64,000 bases of DNA from Hexactinellida sp. DTS-2022 (taxonomy: Eukaryota > Porifera > Hexactinellida), in contig JAPNXP010000013.1 in assembly GCA_028753945.1 (NCBI GenBank), positions 2,108,001 to 2,172,000 of the forward strand, given 5' to 3'. The first letter of the stretch is position 1, and each line of letters opens with the position of its first letter. The position numbers and the translations under genes are program-made. Positions 30,381 through 41,359 of this stretch are shown here, piece after piece. The notes under the pieces were generated by a model. It saw nothing but the letters and a program-made list of their open reading frames with translations. It did not search any database and was not told the DNA's origin.

Positions 30381-32500
30381 TCAACTCTCACTCTTGCAGC
30401 ATTTCGCTCTTCTGGTGTGGTCATGTTCTCCACATACTTCACAGACAAGCTTTGAACGATATTCAACGAGTACAGGGTCACTTTCAGATGCCAACCTAAC
30501 GAATATATCGACAATATTGTCCTCGAAACCAGTTTTTCTTGCCAGATTCTCTCTATATCCTCGTATCAATTTGTTGCAAGCTTCTGAACCTTCCTCTGAA
30601 AGACATTTCAAACCATACCCTGAGTTTATGTATCTCAAGAGTTCTTCAGAATGCGCTAATACTTTATGCAACGTAGGTGTGATGCTTGCCCAACTAAAGG
30701 AGTCTAAAATCAACAGATATGTATTAGTACAAAGAATTCCAAGTAAGGATTTTCCTGTGAGAGTTTATGATTCTGAGAATTGCTGATAGTTGTGCGTGCA
30801 CGAGAGAAAGTGATCCTCTAAATTCGCTCCAACAACTGACAACACACAGTCCTTAAATCCAGACTCCTAGCGACACTCCCAGTCGATCTAGTTCCACCAT
30901 GCGGGTCTGGCTGATCAATCCGCAATCCTGTTTTTTCTTGGATTAATTAATGTACGTACGAATATCATTGATGATTTGATACTTGCAGAAGAAGGTGACC
31001 ATTTTAATTTACCAACATCTTAAATGGTAAACTAAGAGCATAGACTACCTGAAAATGCAGGTGTAAGAGTGTAGAGGAGATGCGAGGATGATATTTAGGA
31101 TGGATAATGCCAAATTTTGATGATGCAGCATTTTTGTTAATAAGGGCTCATGTGTGATATTGTGTCTTTCTTTTAGGGAAGATTAAAAAAAGATTCAGTC
31201 TACCTTCAAGTTCTCCAAACAATTCAATTGCGTCAGATATATGTCTATTAATTTGGAATCCTTGAATGATTTACTCTCGATCCTTAAGTTCTTCGTGAGT
31301 AGCTGTACACAACTGGCAGTTTCCCCCCCCCTGCACCAGATAAAATCGCAGCCATTTTGCCATCAAACATTGAACGCATGGTGTCAATATGTACGTGCTC
31401 CTGATTGGAGAGATCGAATCCTTCATTTTTCATCAACTCTGTATCCGGATTGATTAAATCTACGATGAATTGACGAATATTAGCCTCATTTTCTTTGGCA
31501 GCACAAAGAAAAATTTGTCTTTGATAATAAGGTGAATTGGGACTATGATTTTCCACAATTCTCTTCCGGAACAAGAAGAGATCGCTATTGGTTTGAAGCT
31601 GTAAAGTATGAAATTTTTAGTTTCTGTATTTGTGCATAGTTGATTATAAATAACATGACTCCCAGAACCATCTAAGCCATCTGCAATTCGAAACCACAGT
31701 GGAAAATCTTCAGTGAAAGGAGGTGCAATGGTGGTCAGTATCCTCAAAAAGGTATGACGAACATACTGAGCGTAAGGTACTTTTACACCGATTGGAGCTT
31801 TAGGACTTGGGTAGGGTTAAATGGTTGAGCGTAGTACTATGCAATTTCTATGCTCAGCTAATTTATGGTATGCTGGGAGTCTGAAATCGCTAGATAACAA
31901 ATGTTGACAAAACCGTGTGTACTTCCTCTTTCCTATTTCGAGTAAATCTAGAAGGAATAAAGACTTGTTAAGATCAAGCTCCTTCCTCGGAACATTCCCG
32001 AATTGACCGTGGAAATTGTCATATACATTGGATTTTGAAACTTTCCGAGTTTCGCTAGAATGTTCCTCATTTATTAGGAGCTGTAATGCAAGGGAAGCTA
32101 TGTTTATCTCTGATGTATTTTCTATTTCCGAAAGTAATTTAATAGAATCTAAGACGCTTGACAAGCGTGATCGCATCTTCTTCAAGGAAATGTCACTTAA
32201 ATTCTTCTGTATAGAGGAACTATCAATTTCAAGATCATCCAGAAGGGAAATTTGGGTCTTCTTCTGTTTAGGTAGCAAGGAGAGTTCAGAGTTCCACCAC
32301 TCTCCCTCACAACTATCCAGACTTTTCTTAGCTCTTTTGACAGTGTCACGAATTCTGCGGAGCATTGCATGCAAAGAATCTCTTCTTTCTATGTCTAGAT
32401 CAAGACAATTCTCCAAGTGAGAGAGTGTTTGATGAATGTTATAATCATTGTACTTCAGCAGTCTTGCTAAAAAAGTCGGTACTTGGGAAGTGTTGGACAT
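30381..32500 (-). pseudogene. RAG1/Transib-superfamily (RAG1-like) transposase pseudogene
   Basis: RAG1-type transposases cut DNA with a D-D-E RNase H-like core; RAG1 itself is domesticated from such an element. The minus strand carries, in order: a 227-codon N-terminal frame (32500-31817) ending KRKYTRFCQHLLSSDFRLPA; a block VPYAQYVRHTFLRILTTIAP and FRIADGLDGSGSHVIYNQ (31770-31640), whose Asp matches the first catalytic Asp context DGLG of RAG1; PNSPYYQRQIFLCAAKENEA (31555) and TMRSMFDGKMAAILSGAGG with CQLCTAT (31390-31290), the DGK and Cys-pair block; LRIDQPDPHGGTRSTGSVAR (30940-30880); and TLHKVLAHSEELLRY with LSEEGSEACNKLIRGYREN (30670-30560), matching the RAG1 HKTLAH...SEGNESGNK catalytic-Glu region. 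The C-terminus ends CEVCGEHDHTRRAKC, a zinc-knuckle-like tail. Frame breaks occur near 31565, at a 9-C run (31323-31331), at an in-frame stop about 31268, and between 31200 and 30950. The second Asp was not located. Transib is the alternative assignment. Confidence 0.75.
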
Positions 32501-32659
32501 TCAGCCATTGATTGATTATGAAAAAGAAACTTCAATATCCAAATGTAAAATGTACTAAATTGATATATTCAATATGTATATCTAACAATGTTATATGGTT
32601 TTCAAATAGAAACACACTAAAGTGGTTGATATGAAATGAATTCACTGAATATTAAATTA

Positions 32660-32700
32660 CATAACAACAAGACGTGTTAATGGAATTCCATAGATACAAA
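32660..32700 (+). repeat. R2 repeat, left part, interrupted by the 6.1-kb element
   Basis: TTAATGGAATTCCATAGATAC continues at 38824 as GATACCAAAACAGAGAATGG; the uninterrupted inverse version is at 30180-30245. Confidence 0.7.
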
Positions 32701-32951
32701 CAGGGTTGCCAACTTTTTTTAAGCCCAAAGCGTGATATTTTGTCCTTTAATTTAAAAAAAGCGTGAGCAATATAGTATAAAGCGTGATATTTTGGCTGAA
32801 AAGCGTGATAAATTATTTTTCACTTCAGAAAGCAGTATAATAAGAGTGTATTTTGCCTCGCCCCTGAATTTTATGCTACCTTCTATTTTGATAAATAATG
32901 CGAATAATTACTAAAAAATCTAAAAAATTTAACATGAGTAGTTATCTATTG

Positions 32952-34715
32952 TAATCATAGACTCCTTAAGTAAAGGACTGGAACGTCGCGATCTCGGGGA
33001 TTTTAAGGTTGCAGTATACCTTTAAATTTACCAATTTCGGGTATTTTGCCACTTATAGGTTTTATTTCATTTCTGGATAGAACAGCCTATGCCGCATCTC
33101 TATTCCAAACTTTGTAGAAAAATATAGAAAACTTTTAATAATACCGACTTTTTTGTGACCTCCACCTAAGCCACTCCTGTAGGGGCTCATTTTTTTCTGA
33201 CACCGCCATCTCCAGCCGCAACTTTTGTCAATTTGGGAAACACATTTTGCCTTCATATACAACCTAGAAACAAAATCTCAACGGTTTTGGACAGCTCTCA
33301 ATTAGTTCTATCTTGTCTATGTAGCGAATTTCATTTGTGACTTTTCTTTCTAATTATATTATATTTCCTAATGATAAAAAAAGTGATGTCGACTGTTATT
33401 GATGAAAAATTGGACTCATAAGTAATCAAAAAGAAGTTGTACATTCACATGATATATTAGAAGCTTCTCTATGTAATAAAACAGGAAACAAGTCTTAATC
33501 ATTAAGAGGAAAAAACTTGTGTATCCCAAGAAAGTGTGTTTATAAAAAATTTAAATTTTCTCCATGTTACCAAGGTCGAATATTATTGCATCTTTGGATA
33601 GATCTCGCAGCAGGGAATCTAAAACAAAAAAGATCTTTCAAATCTGCAAAAAACTTTAGAAAAAGTGCTTAAAAGTATACTGCAACCTTAACTTGAGACT
33701 GAGAGGCTCCAATTATAAAAATTGATAAAGCATTAAGTTTCCGGTCTCCAAATGTGATTTTTGGCATATAGGGGTAACTTTTGGCACCCGTCAACAATTT
33801 GAGGTTTTCACTCAAAATTTCTCACACCTCGACAAGTTATGACGTCATTGTCACATTTCGAGAACCCTGTAAAGTCACTTAATCGCACATAATTCCCGCA
33901 CTCTAAGAGATAAAAATCTGAAAACTTAATAGAACATGCACATTAATGATGCGGACACTTTGGTCACACCAGATTACCGATATGCTAACTCATTATCACA
34001 TGATGACGTCATCACTAAAATTTCACATTTTTAAATTTGACTATTTAGGCCTATTTACGCTTTATAATCAATGTTAGAAGTGTATAAACCACACACCAAC
34101 CTCGAAGCAGTTGGTGTGTGGTTGGGTTCTGCCGCCAAGCACGCTAGTATCTATATAAATTGATGCAACAGTATATCTATATAGACTAGGGCGCCTCGCT
34201 TGCTAGGTCGCTTTGCGGCAGAACACAACCACACACCAACCGCTTTGCGGTTGGTGTATGGTTTATACACTTCTAACATTGATTACAAAGCGTAAATAGG
34301 CCTAAATAGTCAAATTTAAAAATGTGAAATTTTAGTGATGACGTCATCATGTAATAATGAGTTAGCATATCGGTAATCTGGTGTGACCAAAGTGTCCGCA
34401 TCATTAATGTGCATGTTCTATTAAGTTTTCAGATTTTTATCTCTTAGAGTGCGGGAATTATGTGCGATTAAGTGACTTTACAGGGTTCTCGAAATGTGAC
34501 AATGACGTCATAACTTGTCGAGGTGTGAGAAATTTTGAGTGAAAACCTCAAATTGTTGACGGGTGCCAAAAGTTACCCCTATATGCCAAAAATCACATTT
34601 GGAGACCGGAAACTTAATGCTTTATCAATTTTTATAATTGGAGCCTCTCAGACTCAAGTAAAAACCCCCGAGATCGCGACGTTCCAGTCCTTTACTTAAG
34701 GAGTCTATGATTGTA
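32952..34715. repeat. Outer inverted repeat around the Helitron-like palindrome
   Basis: The stretch 32952-33020 (CATAGACTCCTTAAGTAAAGG ... GATCTCGGGG) is repeated in inverse at 34665-34715, and AAGGTTGCAGTATAC at 33006 recurs inverted at 33668. The 33020-33670 interval is unexplained, AT-rich and without a long frame. Together the arms could fold into a very large stem. Confidence 0.7.
33692..34665. repeat. Near-perfect palindrome of two Helitron-like copies, tail to tail (H5/H6)
   Basis: The left arm starts GAGACTGAGAGGCTCC and runs through GTTTCCGGTCTCC into the H family forward to the hairpin CCAACCTCGAAGCAGTTGG near 34110. The right arm is the inverse, with CCAACCGCTTTGCGGTTGG near 34235, ending GGAGCCTCTCAGACTC. 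Each arm is about 470 bp with few mismatches; the spacer (about 34150-34190) holds TATCTATATA-type sequence. Because the arms include flanking non-family sequence, an inverted duplication, not two insertions, is likely. Confidence 0.8.
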
Positions 34716-34726
34716 ATGCAAAAAAA

Positions 34727-34852
34727 ATCCAAAATTGCAGCTGTGCCGACGCATGTTCCTTTGGTGGCACTATATTTGGGTGGTGGTTTATTGATAGTGC
34801 CTCCAATTGAACATGCTGTCGGCACAGCTGCAATTTTGGATTTTTTTTCCGC
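34727..34852. repeat. Hairpin element AAAATCCAAAATTGCAGCTGTG, first copy
   Basis: Arms of about 55 bp: ATCCAAAATTGCAGCTGTGC ... GGTGGCACTAT pair with ATAGTGCC...GCACAGCTGCAATTTTGGAT. Copies recur at 36158-36290 and 36998-37130 with independent substitutions, some compensating across the stem. Could be a foldback MITE or a structured RNA template. Confidence 0.75.
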
Positions 34853-36157
34853 CATGTCATCATCACTATGAAGGTGTTAAATTATTTCAAAAAGGTGTTT
34901 CAGAAGGCATCGACCCTTAGAGTGGTGGAAGTTTTGTTTTAGTTTACTTCATTTCAAAGATATTCAAGTTTGAGTAGAATATAATAGCTGATGGCTCAGC
35001 ATTTTTTATGTGAGTGTTGGGTCATCACCCAACACCAACTAACCCATTTTAAATGTCGAATTAACAAAATTGTAAAAACATATTTTTTAACGAAGTCTTC
35101 ATCACCTCAAGGTGTCAAGACCCACTTGTATAGGTGGCACGTCCCATAAGGACCAATTGATAAATTGAAAGTTTATTTCTATCTTCTATGATCTCAGAGA
35201 TTTATGATATTTAATTAATTAGTATAAATAATTATTTATATTATATATAATTTAGCACCATTATTATGTACAGCAAAATAAATAAAGTTCAATTATTTGC
35301 ACTTATTATTAATTTAAATCGAATTTCACTATCATATTTGAATTCAGCGCACTCGATAACCCCAATAATCCATTTGGAACCGTATATAAGTTACGTGTAA
35401 ATACAAAAGGAATTAATTATAATCACGTAATTACGTCAGTACATTCATTGTGCAAGAATATTCTCGCCGAAATAAATATTATCACTTAATCTGTCGTTGT
35501 TGTGGAATGTAATTCTTAACGGTTCTATCATAAACCATCTTTAGTTTAATGCCATTCATTCATTATGTATTTATAATAAATTATATTATTAGTTATTTAT
35601 TTTAGCAATGTTATCCACGGTGATTTGAGTTTAGTCACAAATTCCTTATTTAATTTAAATTGTTTTAATTCATTGTATAGTAATACTACAATTAAATAGA
35701 AGCCAGCTGGAATTAATAAGTTAAATCAATATAATTATAGCAAGTTGAATCAATTGAGTAGGATTTAACAAGTTAAATCAATATAATTATTACAAGTTGA
35801 AACAATGGAATTAGATTTCACAGTTTTACTGAAATTGAAGTGTGACTAAACAAAGAAATTTCAACCCCCATTTATGGCAGAAATTTAACCCTTTATTGAA
35901 AGTTTTCTTCTCCCATCAGACGCAGAATTTTATGGTGAATCCAAATGTGAAATAAAATTTGGGGGTTTAGTAAAATATTTTTTGAGTTATGGACCAGACA
36001 AATTTTGAAAGGTGTTAAAGATGTGTCAAAAATTTGCTAATAAAAAATAGTAACCCCAGGTGCAAATTAGAAGGGCACTCCGCATCTACATGCCAAATTT
36101 AAGCCCTCAATGTATAAAGGTGTGGCAGGGGCACCGTCTACGGAGAAAAAATAAAAA

Positions 36158-36290
36158 TAAAAAAAATCCAAAATTGCACCCTGTGCCGACGCATGTTCCT
36201 TTGGTGGCACTATATTTTGTTGGTTGTTTATTGATAGTGCCTCCAAAGGAACATGCTGTCGGCGCAGGCTGCAATTTTGGATTTTTTTTA
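36158..36290. repeat. Hairpin element, second copy
   Basis: Same inverted-repeat layout as at 34727; here CACCCTGTGCCGACGCATG faces CATGCTGTCGGCGCAGGCTG, so the stem has small mismatches. It opens unit 2 of the tandem array. Confidence 0.72.
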
Positions 36291-36997
36291 GCCAAGTCAT
36301 CAACGCCCAAGGTGTGAAGAAGCATTTGTTAATTGGTCCGAGTCACAAGGAACGGTAGATAAATTTGAAGTTTGTTTCTATCTTAAACCATCTTGAGTTT
36401 GATGCCATTCATTCATTATGTATTGATAATAAATTATATTATTAGTTATTTATATTAGCATTGTTATTCACGGTTGAGTTGAATTAAGTCAACAAATTCC
36501 TTATATTATATTATTTTATTTAATCCATTGTATGGTAAATTAAATAGAAGCCAGCTGCAATTTATAAGTTAAATCAATTTAATTATCGCAAGTTGAATCA
36601 ATAGAGTAAGATTTAACAAGTTAAATCAATATAATTATTACAAGTTGAAACAATGGAATTAGATTTAACAGTTATACTGAAACTGAAGTGTGAGTAAACA
36701 AAGAGATTCTAAACCCCCATTTATGGCAGAAATTAAACATATTTTTGAAAATATTCCTCTCCCATCAGACGCAGAATTTTATGGTGAATCCAAATGTAAA
36801 ATAAAATTTGGGGGTTTAGTAAAACATATTTTGAGTTATGGACCAAACAAATTTTGAAAGGTGTTAAAGATGTGTCAAAAATTCGTTAATCAAAAATCGT
36901 TACCCCAGGTGCAAATTAGACGGTCCCATCGCACCTACATGCAAAGTTTAAGCCCATCAACTATAAAGCTCTGGCCAGGGCACCGTCTACGGAGAAA

Positions 36998-37130
36998 AAA
37001 AAAAATCCAAAATTGCAGCTGTGCCTACGCATGTTCCTTTGGTGGCACTATATTTTGGTGGTGGTTTATTGATAGTGCCTCCAATGGGACATGCTGTCAG
37101 CACAGCTGCAATTTTGGATTTTTTTTCGCC
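36998..37130. repeat. Hairpin element, third copy
   Basis: Same layout; GCAGCTGTGCCTACGCATG faces CATGCTGTCAGCACAGCTGC. It opens unit 3 of the tandem array. Confidence 0.72.
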
Positions 37131-38469
37131 ATGTCATCATCACTATGAAGGTGTTAAAATATATCATAAGGTGTTACAGAAGGCATCGACCCTTGGAGTG
37201 GCGGAAGTTTCCATTTAGTTCATATCATTTTAGAGATATTCAAGTTTGAGTAGAATATAATAGCTGATGACTAGCATTTTTATGTGAGTGTTGGGTCTTC
37301 ACCCAACTTCAAATAACCCATTTTAAATATCGAATTCACAAAATTGTAAAATACTTTTTTTTGACGATGTCATCATCACCTCAAGGTGTCAAGACTCACT
37401 TGTATAGGTGGTACGTGGCATAAGGACCAATTGATAAATTGAAAGTTTGTTTCTATCTTGTATCATCTCTGAGATTAATGAAATTTAGCTAATTAGTATA
37501 AATATTTAATTAATAAATTAATAATTTAACATCATTATTATGTACAGCAAAATAAATAAAGTTCAATTACTTGCACTTATTATTAATTTAAATCGAATTT
37601 CACTATCATATTTGAATTCAGCTCACTCGATAACCCCAATAATCCAATTGGAACCGTCTATAAGTTAAATACAAAAGGAATTAATTACAATAAATTACGT
37701 CAGTACATTAATTGTGCAAGAATATTCTCGCGAAATAAATATAATCACTTTATCTGTCGTTGTTGTGGAATGTAAAATGTTAACGGTTCTATCATAAACC
37801 ATCTTTAGTTTAATGCCATTCATTACTTATTGATAATAAATTAAATTATTAGTTATTTATTTTAGCAATGTTATCCACGGTGAGTTGAGTAAAGTCAACA
37901 AATTCCTTATAAAAATTAATTTAATTTAATCCATTGTATAGTAATGCTAGAATTAAATAGAAGCCAGCTGGAATTTATCAGTTAAATCAATATAATTATC
38001 GCAAGTTGAATCACTAGAGTATGATTTAACAAGTTAAATCAATATAATTATCGCAAGTTGAATCACTAGAGTAGGATTTAACAAGTTAAATCAATATAAT
38101 TATTACAAGTTGAAACAATAGAATTAGATTTAACACTTTACTGAAATTGAAGTGTGAGTAAACAAAGAAATTTCAACCCCCATTTATGGCAGAAATTGAC
38201 CCCTTTATTGGAAAATTTATTCTCCCATCAGACGCAGAATTTTATGGCGAATCCAAATATGAAATAAAATTTGGGGGTTTAGTAAAACATATTTTGAGTT
38301 ATGGACCAGACAAATTTTTAAAGGTGTTAAAGATGTGTCAAAAATTTGTTTACGAAAAATCGTAACCCCAGGTGCAAATTAGACGGTCCCATCGCACCTA
38401 CATGCCAAGTTTCAGCCCATCAACAATTAAGCTCTGGCCAGGGCACCGTCTACGGAGAAAAAAAAAATA

Positions 38470-38600
38470 ATATAAATAATAAAGGCAGTGATTCTAATAC
38501 TGGGCCACTATACTATAGTATAGTCGGCACAGTAATAATAAAGGCAGTGATTCCAATACTGGGCCACTATACTATAGTATAGTCGGCACAGTAATAATAT
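38470..38600 (+). repeat. Two tandem copies of a 65-bp unit with a palindromic core
   Basis: AATAATAAAGGCAGTGATT ... ACTGGGCCACTATACTATAG ... GTCGGCACAGT occurs twice in a row (about 38470-38534 and 38535-38600). CTATACTATAGTATAG is self-complementary. Confidence 0.85.
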
Positions 38601-38934
38601 AATCTACTAATTCAAGACTAGTACTAAAATAGTTCATACTAAGCTAGTTCTCCTCGTTGTATTCTTTAGTAACTTTTTGTGACCTTGTAATCAAATCGCA
38701 CTAGGTTTTTGACAATTTTACCATTTTATAATAAAGCGTGAGATTTCGAATCTAAGCGTGAGAGCGGGATATTTTAAAAAAAGCGTGAGATTCACGTCTA
38801 AAGCGTGAGAGTTGGCAACCCTGGATACCAAAACAGAGAATGGAATGTGGATATATTTTTGATGTTCCGCAATATTTCGGGGGCTTATATTTCCTAAGAC
38901 AATACTAGGGACATTGATTATGACTATGTATTAA

Positions 38935-39355
38935 TATGGTATTGACTTTCACGGACTTTTTGTTTATCGCTCACTTTGAATTTTTTTGTGTGAAATCATT
39001 TACCTTTTTTGTACTTTGGAACTTCAAATAAAAATTCTATTAAAAATAATTCATTCACTCACAAGTGGTCTTCAAATTCAAATTCAGCCTACTTTAATTG
39101 TATAAGGAAGACTAAATTTAGCTATATAAATCGCTTTGAATAGTATTTATAGACATCAAAATATCAGCTATTTTGAATTCTTCTAAACCGCAAAATGAGA
39201 TATTTGATTTGCTTGACTTTGATAATATTTATCTACAGCCTATAGGCGTTCGATTGACTTACATTTTTCACAGAGCCTTACTGAAACATTCAGATTGATT
39301 TGAAATCATTTACTAATGTAAATAGGAACTCAAAAAATTCCTATATTTTTGTCTT
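38935..39355 (+). repeat. Duplicated segment, copy 2
   Basis: Near-identical to 21875-22235 but longer by about 85 bp in the middle. High identity suggests a recent duplication or two recent transposon copies. Confidence 0.8.
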
Positions 39356-39700
39356 CAGCCACTGTGTAGAAGTTATCTTCACGGCTATTATAGGTAAACA
39401 ATTATGCTGATTTTGAATTTCGCGTTTCTAAATATCTAATTTGAATCTTTATTGGTGTTGGTAACACAAATAGGTAAACTAATTAATGAAAATTCAAAAT
39501 CAACGCAGAAGTTAGTTTTCAACGCAATTATAAGTAAACGGGTATTATAAGTAATAATACCCGTTTACTTATAATTACAAATATTACTAACTATGTAATC
39601 ATTTGTTATGTGAGGAGTAAGGCCGATACGCGTCAGTTGACTTGAGGTGCGTAGTACTGATCAGTCGCAAAGAGACCGAGACCTTTCGGCTCGTATATAT
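39356..39700 (+). repeat. Helitron-like 3' terminal region
   Basis: Includes the inverse pair CGGGTATTATAAGTAATAATACCCG (39538-39562) and ends GATCAGTCGCAAAGAGACCG with CTTTCGGCTCGTA, close to the 7105-7147 terminus GATCCGTCGCGAAGCGACCG. Then comes a short (TA)n tract. Assignment by analogy. Confidence 0.4.
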
Positions 39701-40134
39701 ATATATATACTGTTAGAAAGTGTCTAGTTATTCTAAATAACCAGACACTTTTATTGGAAAATACTCCATAAAAGACACTTTTTATGGTGGATTTCCTTTA
39801 GGGAATTTAGCTTTTTTTTATCTAAATTGTGTTGTAAAAAAAGCAAACTTTTGAAAAGTGTCCATTTATGTGAGATAAAAGACACTTTTTATATACATAT
39901 ATATCAGAAACATATGTATTGTATCTATTGATCTATCCCAATTCCAAGTGGGGGCGCCTCAAGGGGCGCATGGGAATAAAATTGGTGGCGCACTGGCGCC
40001 TCCCTGGCTACGCCCTTGCCTATTCCCCTTCCTGACTACATATCCACAGTAGCTGGATGCAAATTGACTTCCTTATTCATGCTCACTTATTCGAATAATT
40101 TTATATCTTCCCTATTTTTCCAGATTCCACAATT
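39700..40134. other. Unassigned sequence with AGACACTTTT inverse repeats and a hAT scrap
   Basis: 39711-39895 repeats AAGTGTC/GACACTTTT in both orientations (39714, 39748, 39773, 39857, 39883), suggesting a small foldback element. 39950-40020 has GGGGGCGCCTCAAGGGGCG and CTGGCTACGCCCTTG, a hAT-end scrap. Confidence 0.4.
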
Positions 40135-40150
40135 TATCTTTAATCTACAA

Positions 40151-40910
40151 CAGGGGTCGGCAACCTTTTGAACCTACGGGCCAGATTGATTAATTTAACG
40201 CATTAGTCGGGCCAAGCGATTTACCATCCTTTAGTCTTACTCCGAATTGTTCCATTGTAGAATAGGTGATAATGGGTAAATTTGAATTGACTTATCTCAA
40301 TGATGTTACCACACTAAAATGTTCATCCTCCCTATTCCGAACCTCGCTAGTCCGAATAGCAGATCCAAAATTATCATTAGTAAATTTGGAATTTTTTTGA
40401 ACATTACATTGGAATTGTTAAAAAGTGTTTTAGAGAATTATTTGGGTAGTACATTAGATGTCGAATATAAGCACACCGGTTATAAGAATAATCTGATCTA
40501 AGAACACTATTTGGAAAACGGTTGACATTTACCCTATATAATTTATGTCAGTTATAAGAACATGCCAGTTATAAGCACATTAAGTGCAGTTCCCGGCATC
40601 CAATGTACCATGTTAAATGTTTAGTTTGGATTTAAAAGCTTTGGACATGTATGGTTTGGATTATCAGGATCTCATTTATAGAGGCATATATAATCGTATT
40701 ATTTGACTAGTCAATACGAATTCTCAAATCTGAACAGAATTTTTTAAATCGGTACACCTCTCTTCCGGATAGCGAGGGTGTACTGTATTTGGATTTATTT
40801 GAATGAACGAATCGGAGGTCATGATGAGCATGTTTATAGAGAGCAGCGGCCCGAGTCATTTCGCCTCGCGGGCCAGATCTGGCCCGCGGGCCGGGGGTTG
40901 CCGACCACTG
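40151..40910. mobile_element. hAT element CAGGGGTCGGCAACC, TSD ATCTACAA
   Basis: Left end CAGGGGTCGGCAACCTTTTG, right end GGGGGTTGCCGACCACTG, exact ATCTACAA at 40143-40150 and 40911-40918. Inside it lies a decayed Tigger-type element (about 40318-40790, ending CGGATAGCGAGGGTGTACTG) which itself contains an inverted piece of the CAGTGGATGCCGG family (40470-40620). Confidence 0.92.
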
Positions 40911-41359
40911 ATCTACAAGATACAGTTTTCAACATTCCTCCAGGCTTCGTTATTTGGTCTCATCTTCACCAAGTACACACCCATGATTTAACCTTGAATG
41001 CTCATCTAAAGAAAGCGCCAAAGTTATCTTATTCTGTTCTCCATCCTGGAAACAATGAGCAATCAGTGCCACTTGCTCTCGCAGTATTTGAACCAACTAC
41101 CACTTCTGCGATTCGTAGTTATTTACCCGAAGAGTGCACCACTATCCCTTTCTCGAACTTATCCATGCCTGGTGGTTAGTAGTTAAATTAATGCTAGGAA
41201 CGCTTCCACCCAACGCGAATAGGAAACGCTCTCGTATCGAATGATAAAAATAGATTTTCTTCGAGCAATTAGTGATTGGCTTGAAACTTGGAATTCCAGT
41301 CAATTCATCGGACTTACCAAGCCTTCTTTCAAAGCTTTTACATTCGCTAATCGTGCCAT

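Larger units (their letters stand above)
34722..38462 (+). repeat. Tandem array of three units inside the 6.1-kb element
   Basis: Units 34722-36150 (about 1.43 kb), 36151-36998 (about 0.85 kb, with an internal deletion of roughly 0.6 kb) and 36999-38462 (about 1.46 kb). Each begins with the hairpin element AAAAAATCCAAAATTGCA and ends CAGGGCACCGTCTACGGAG. Inside are AAGTTAAATCAATATAATTA minisatellite units of about 53 bp in two or three copies. No coding sequence was recognised; the small ORFs come from the hairpins. Confidence 0.82.
32701..38823. mobile_element. 6.1-kb non-autonomous hAT-like element, ends CAGGGTTGCCAAC
   Basis: The left end is CAGGGTTGCCAACTTTTTTT and the right end AGAGTTGGCAACCCTG. 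The target copies GATACAAA (32693-32700) and GATACCAA (38824-38831) agree at 7 of 8, and the empty site is seen at 30200-30240. Both ends have subterminal arrays of AAAGCGTGATATTTT or AAGCGTGAG in inverse orientation, probable transposase binding sites. Inside are a palindrome (33692-34665) and a three-unit tandem array (34722-38462). No transposase is encoded, so it would need a helper. It is much longer than normal MITEs. Confidence 0.82.

Noticed and set aside
32016-32420. Plus-strand 134-codon ORF
   Set aside because: Lies opposite the N-terminal frame of the RAG1-like pseudogene and has no motif of its own.
32501-32660. CACACTAAAGTGG near 32625 as a possible RSS-like or Transib-type terminus
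   Set aside because: No matching inverse end or 5-bp duplication was found at the other side of the pseudogene.
36060-37218. Overlapping ORFs with THVPLVALYFVG-like peptides on both strands
   Set aside because: They are translations of the hairpin elements that head the tandem units.
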